Source of the DNA: Atherix ibis
Lineage: Eukaryota > Arthropoda > Insecta > Diptera > Athericidae
Direction of reading: 5' to 3'
Length of the DNA: 64,000 bases
NCBI GenBank assembly: GCA_958298945.1
Contig: OY282610.1
Location: forward strand, 34,851,667 to 34,915,666
The notes under the pieces are model-generated. The model had not been told where the DNA came from, ran no database searches, and worked only from the letters and a program-made list of their open reading frames with translations. The position numbers and the translations under genes were made by a program. Shown in pieces: positions 59,891 to 64,000 of the stretch; position 1 is the stretch's first letter, and each line of letters opens with the position of its first letter.

Positions 59891-61719
59891 ATTTTAGTTT
59901 ACTTTAAAATGGCCCAGTAAAATATTTAAACAGTGCAAAAGGAAGGTTAAAAAATCAAACACTCAATTTAAAATAATCGTAAATGCAGTCTAACTGTAAG
60001 TTTTTTAAAATTTTATTTATATTTTTTCGTTTTTTTTTTGGCAAATGGTATACCTTCTTTTTCCGTAAAGAGAAAATTTTGTGGCCTATTTTCCTGCTCT
60101 GTGTAGGCGGTTGACACTGACTGGTCTGCTTGTCAAGTAGAAGAAATCCAAGTGAGCAAACTCACATTATTCTTGTTTGAATTGTCTTAGAAGGTGTAGT
60201 ATTGGAAGGTATAATAATAAATACGAGAAACGATAGAAAAAACTTCCCCGAAGTTCAAATGTGTACGCGACAGAAGCAAACTAACAGTTTAAGTAGGAGG
60301 ACGATTGTATATCTAAAAACAACATAAAAATTACAAACAGAAAGGAAAACAAAAACAATAAAAGTAAAAAGCAAGGAACAAGAAGGGAAAATTGAAAAAA
60401 AAATGGGAATAATGCACCATTGGTTATGGTCCAAGAACGGGATTCGAAAAACAATCCAAAGTGGGACGAATGTCATGTAATCGTATCGGTCGGTAACTTT
60501 TACTATGGAACGTGGAACGAGGTAATAATTCCAAGCCAAAGGACAGAACCTACTACATGACGGTTTTTTCTTTCTTTGTTGTTTTAGGCTCGTGGCTAAC
60601 CAGAGACTTATTATAATTATTTATTTTTTAAGAATTTGCACAAATAATCTTCTATCTATGCACTCATAATTGTGTGCTTTGGTATTGCAGTTGTTTTCTA
60701 AGATAAAAAGTGGTACTAATACAGTGTGGAACAGAAGATAAGCGAAGAGATTAAGATGTACGACCGATCAGATATCTGAAGGGTCCACAGAGCCAGGCAA
60801 GGCCGAATGCGCAAGGGTAGTCACAATATTCAAGAAATATTTTTTTACGAACTCGTCATAGCAGAAATAGTAGTAGTGGTAGTAGTAGTAATGGCAGTTG
60901 TCATTGAATTCGCAAATTGCCGCACTTTTACAACATTTCGAGTGCAATAAATACTTTTGATATATTATCTCGGTAATAAGATATTTGTAAACGGGAATAA
61001 AATATAATTTTTTTAATAAAACAATAAAAAAGGAGGATTATTTAAAAATTGTTTGTAAACATATATGCATGCGTGAATGAATTCCTTTTTGTAGATGCAT
61101 TAAAAGAACTAAAAGCAATCCACACACACACAGAATAGTATGTGCATCCTTCGAACTTTGGTGTTTGTTTAATTATTTATGAGTGCGTTTATTATCGAGA
61201 CTCGATTGCACGTCGTAAAATCTTGTTTGACATACAAAATGGTATCATTCCTTTTATTCAACTTAAGATTCGATTTTGTTGTGTTTTTTTTTTGCTAATG
61301 TTGTTGGTACTTGTTATTTTGGTTTTTGTTTGGAAATAAATTGCACAATGATTGCTGGTAAATTTATTACGTTGTACGTGTATCAAATGTATTTACAATG
61401 TTTAACATGTGTTCAGCTATAGTTTATCTATTCTTTTTACAAACTTTTTCTATTTTTTTTAGTCTTCTTTTGGTTTTAAATACGACAAGTACTCAATATT
61501 GTGCGAGAAAATATTTTGAAAATTTCGGTTTATTCTTCACGATTTATCCTTTTTTTTTTGGTGGAATTACAATATTTCCATTTTTATTAAATGGTTTATA
61601 TTTGATTGTACTTTTAAGGACAGATTGGTTCAAATAAATTTTTCTAGATAAGGAAAAATTAGATTGTTCTTTTGAGATCAATTTTTGATACGAAAAAAAA
61701 AATCAAAGAAATTTCGTTG
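59891..61719. other. Stretch without a recognised gene
   Basis: Mixed to A/T-rich. A 94-residue minus frame at 60255-60539 is hydrophobic and Phe/Val-rich with no motif. Plus frames at 61142-61339 and 61398-61637 are also hydrophobic and A/T-driven. None supported. Confidence 0.5.
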
Positions 61720-61756
61720 GTTTTTATAGACAAATTTTCACAAGAAAAAAAAAAAA
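61720..61756 (+). repeat. Left direct repeat flanking satellite block IV
   Basis: Contains TAGACAAATTTTCACAAG followed by an A run and C. The same sequence recurs in the same orientation at 63581-63614, immediately beyond the other end of block IV. Confidence 0.85.
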
Positions 61757-63570
61757 CTTTCGGTAGAAATTTTCAGTAGAAATTTTCAGTAGAAATTTTC
61801 AGTAAAAATTTTCAGTAAAAATTTTCAGTAAAAATTTTCAGTAAAAATTTTCAGTAAAAATTTTCAGTAAAAATTTTCAGTAAAAATTTTCAGTAAAAAT
61901 TTTCAGTCAAAATTTTCAGTAAAAATTTTCAGTAAAAATTTTCAGTAAAAATTTTCAGTAAAAATTTTCAGTAAAAATTTTCAGTAAAAATTTTCAGTAA
62001 AAATTTTCAGTAAAAATTTTCAGTAAAAATTTTCAGTAAAAATTTTCAGTAAAAATTTTCAGTAAAAATTTTCAGTAAAAATTTTCAGTAAAAATTTTCA
62101 GTAAAAATTTTCAGTAAAAATTTTCAGTAAAAATTTTCAGTAAAAATTTTCAGTAAAAATTTTCAGTAAAAATTTTCAGTAAAAATTTTCAGTAAAAATT
62201 TTCAGTAAAAATTTTCAGTAAAAATTTTCAGTAAAAATTTTCAGTAAAAATTTTCAGTAAAAATTTTCAGTAAAAATTTTCAGTAAAAATTTTCAGTAAA
62301 AATTTTCAGTAAAAATTTTCAGTAAAAATTTTCAGTAAAAATTTTCAGTAAAAATTTTCAGTAAAAATTTTCAGTAAAATTTTTCAGTAAAAATTTTTCA
62401 GTAAAATTTTTCAGTAAAAATTTTCGGTAAGAATTTTCAGTAAGAATTTTCAGTAAGAATTTTCAGTAAGAATTTTCAGTAAGAATTTTCAGTAAAAATT
62501 TTCAGTAAAAATTTTCAGTAAAAATTTTCAGTAAAAATTTTCAGTAAAAATTTTCAGTAAAAATTTTCAGTAAAAATTTTCAGTAAAAATTTTCAGTAAA
62601 AATTTTCAGTAAAAATTTTCAGTAAAAATGTTCAGTAAAAATGTTCAGTAAAAATTTTCAGTAAAAATTTTCAGTAAAAATTTTCAGTAAAAATTTTCAG
62701 TAAAAATTTTCAGTAAAAATTTTCAGTAAAAATTTTCAGTAAAAATTTTCAGTAAAAATTTCCAGTAAAAATTTCCAGTAAAAATTTTCAGGAAAAATTT
62801 TCAGTAAAAATTTTCAGTAAAAATTTTCAGTAAAAATTTTCAGTAAAAATTTTCAGTAAAAATTTTCAGTAAAATTTTTCAGTAAAATTTTTCAGTTAAA
62901 ATTTTCAGTAAAAATTTTCAGTAAAAATTTTCAGTAAAAATTTTCAGTAAAAATTTTCAGTAAAAATTTTCAGTAAAAATTTTCAGTAAAAATTTTCAGT
63001 AAAAATTTTCAGTAAAAATTTTCAGTAAAAATTTTCAGTAAAAATTTTCAGTAAAAATTTTCAGTAAAAATTTTCAGTAAAAATTTTCAGTAAAAATTTT
63101 CAGTAAAAATTTTCAGTAAAAATTTTCAGTAAAAATTTTCAGTAAAAATTTTCAGTAAAAATTTTCAGTAAAAATTTTCAGTAAAAATTTTCAGTAAAAA
63201 TTTTCAGTAAAAATTTTCAGTAAAAATTTTCAGTAAAAATTTTCAGTAAAAATTTTCAGTAAAAATTTTCAGTAAAAATTTTCAGTAAAAATTTTCAGTA
63301 AAAATTTTCAGTAAAAATTTTCAGTAAAAATTTTCAGTAAAAATTTTCAGTAAAAATTTTCAGTAAAAATTTTCAGTAAAAATTTTCAGTAAAAATTTTC
63401 AGTAAAAATTTTCAGTAAAAATTTTCAGTAAAAATTTTCAGTAAAAATTTTCAGTAAAAATTTTCAGTAAAAATTTTCAGTAAAAATTTTCAGTAAAAAT
63501 TTTCAGTAAAAATTTTCAGTAAAAATTTTCAGTAAAAATTTTCAGTAAAAATTTTCAGTAAAAATTTTCG
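61757..63570 (-). repeat. Satellite block IV, inverted 13-bp units
   Basis: About 1.8 kb, roughly 138 units of CAGTAAAAATTTT, which is the complement of ACTGAAAATTTTT; the block is thus inverted relative to the 13-bp section of block III. It is highly homogeneous, with local variants: GTAGAAATTTT at the left edge, a 14-bp TTTTTCAG patch near 62375-62415, GTAAGAATTTT five or six times at 62427-62490, TGTTCAG near 62627-62645 and CCAGT near 62760. No 14-bp ACTGAACAATTTTT units occur here. Confidence 0.98.
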
Positions 63571-63580
63571 GTGTTCTGTT

Positions 63581-63614
63581 GTTTTTCTAGACAAATTTTC
63601 ACAAGAAAAAAAAC
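63581..63614 (+). repeat. Right direct repeat flanking satellite block IV
   Basis: Second copy of the sequence at 61720-61756 (GTTTTTCTAGACAAATTTTC, then ACAAG and an A run). Confidence 0.85.
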
Positions 63615-63659
63615 TTGTTTCTTATTATACAAATTAAAAAACAAAACAATCTTTCGCAG

Positions 63660-63986
63660 GAAAAGGAGATGCACATGAAATTTTCTGAAGACGAAAAGGA
63701 GACCACATCGAATTTTTTGAGTAAAATTTTCAGAAAAAAAGGAAAAGCACGTGGAGAAAAATTTTCAAAAAAAGAAAAAGATTTTTTTAGGCTAAACAGG
63801 CTACAATGGGATCCTATCCGCAAAGTCTACAGTAGCTCCATTTATTATCCCAGAAAACGGGGGAGGCCCTATCTTCGGTGGAACGTCAGCGTTAGCCAAG
63901 ACAACAAAAACATTCTGAGAGTATTGAACTGGGAACTTTCGAAAAAAATAATATATAAAATCTTTTTTTTTTTTTTTTTTTTATGA
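63660..63986 (+). CDS. Candidate exon or element fragment at right edge
   Basis: Follows an acceptor-like CAATCTTTCGCAG and is open in phase 0: EKEMHMKFSEDEKETTSNFL, then a Lys-rich stretch, then LQWDPIRKVYSSSIYYPRKR and GRPYLRWNVSVSQDN, reaching a stop at 63984-63986 after poly-T. Composition changes at about 63790 from A-rich to normal codon use, so the second half looks more like real coding sequence. GRP.LRW after a basic run recalls the C-terminal tail of some LINE reverse transcriptases, a weak resemblance. It could be a host exon with an unseen donor, a retroelement fragment, or chance. The window ends 14 bases later. Confidence 0.3.
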   Translation, partial: EKEMHMKFSEDEKETTSNFLSKIFRKKGKARGEKFSKKEKDFFRLNRLQWDPIRKVYSSSIYYPRKRGRPYLRWNVSVSQDNKNILRVLNWELSKKIIYKIFFFFFFL

Positions 63987-64000
63987 AAAAGAATATTTTT

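Noticed and set aside
60255..60539. 94-residue hydrophobic minus-strand frame
   Set aside because: Phe/Leu/Val runs come from A-rich DNA on the opposite strand; no pattern of a known membrane protein.
46769..63570. CRISPR-like array
   Set aside because: The units are directly adjacent 13-14-bp tandem repeats with no unique spacers, in eukaryotic DNA; this is satellite, not CRISPR.

Overview
The window looks like AT-rich, repeat-laden nuclear DNA from an animal, most likely an insect and probably a fly. The basis is the run of mariner families, a Mos1-like element with Mos1-like termini, jockey-type LINE fragments, and introns with GTAAGT donors and poly-pyrimidine/AG acceptors. There are no bacterial operons, rRNA, recognisable tRNA or CRISPR. 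I found no complete, certain host protein gene. The placement within flies is inference only.

Layout. From 0 to 43 kb the DNA is a graveyard of IS630-Tc1-mariner elements set in low-complexity A/T-rich sequence. Two copies belong to an irritans/Himar-like mariner (130-926, internally deleted; 42026-43289, full length but broken). Three copies are Mos1-like (5464-6483 minus, 14235-15518 plus, 23784-25056 plus). Two copies are of a mellifera/cecropia-like mariner (18641-19900 and 34118-34880, both minus). One is a deleted element with MDQRIC-type N terminus (9786-10565 minus). An orphan deletion-derivative family has three members (4205, 30948, 33473). Six or so old remnants belong to a family with about 41 residues between its last two catalytic Asp (1130, 15540, 18001, 28900, 37060, 47894). 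Jockey-clade LINE scraps lie at 28398-28769 and 56540-57250, and a broken Myb/SANT-like gene at 10737-11050. Every transposase examined carries a stop, frameshift or deletion, so none here can supply transposase.

From 46.7 kb to the right end the window is dominated by one satellite family: 13- or 14-bp units related to ACTGAACAATTTTT / ACTGAAAATTTTT, in four blocks (46769-47750, 53430-54098, 57526-59532, 61757-63570). The last block is in inverted orientation to the others. Blocks two and three share about 350-450 bp of 3' flank that includes a 93-nt exon-like segment: one copy (59765-59857) keeps splice sites and an open frame, the other (54432-54524) has lost both.

Between these blocks, on the minus strand, lie two short segments with good splice sites and compatible reading frames (55866-55952, 55185-55223), followed by a possible terminal exon with a poly(A) signal. 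At the right end an open segment after a good acceptor (63660-63986) is phase-compatible with the 59765-59857 exon. The right third may therefore hold fragments of two real genes whose introns are packed with satellite. That is the most interesting and least certain reading of the window. A 1.7-kb stretch of more balanced base composition (about 38.56-40.30 kb) may be a promoter/5'-exon region of a further gene on the minus strand.
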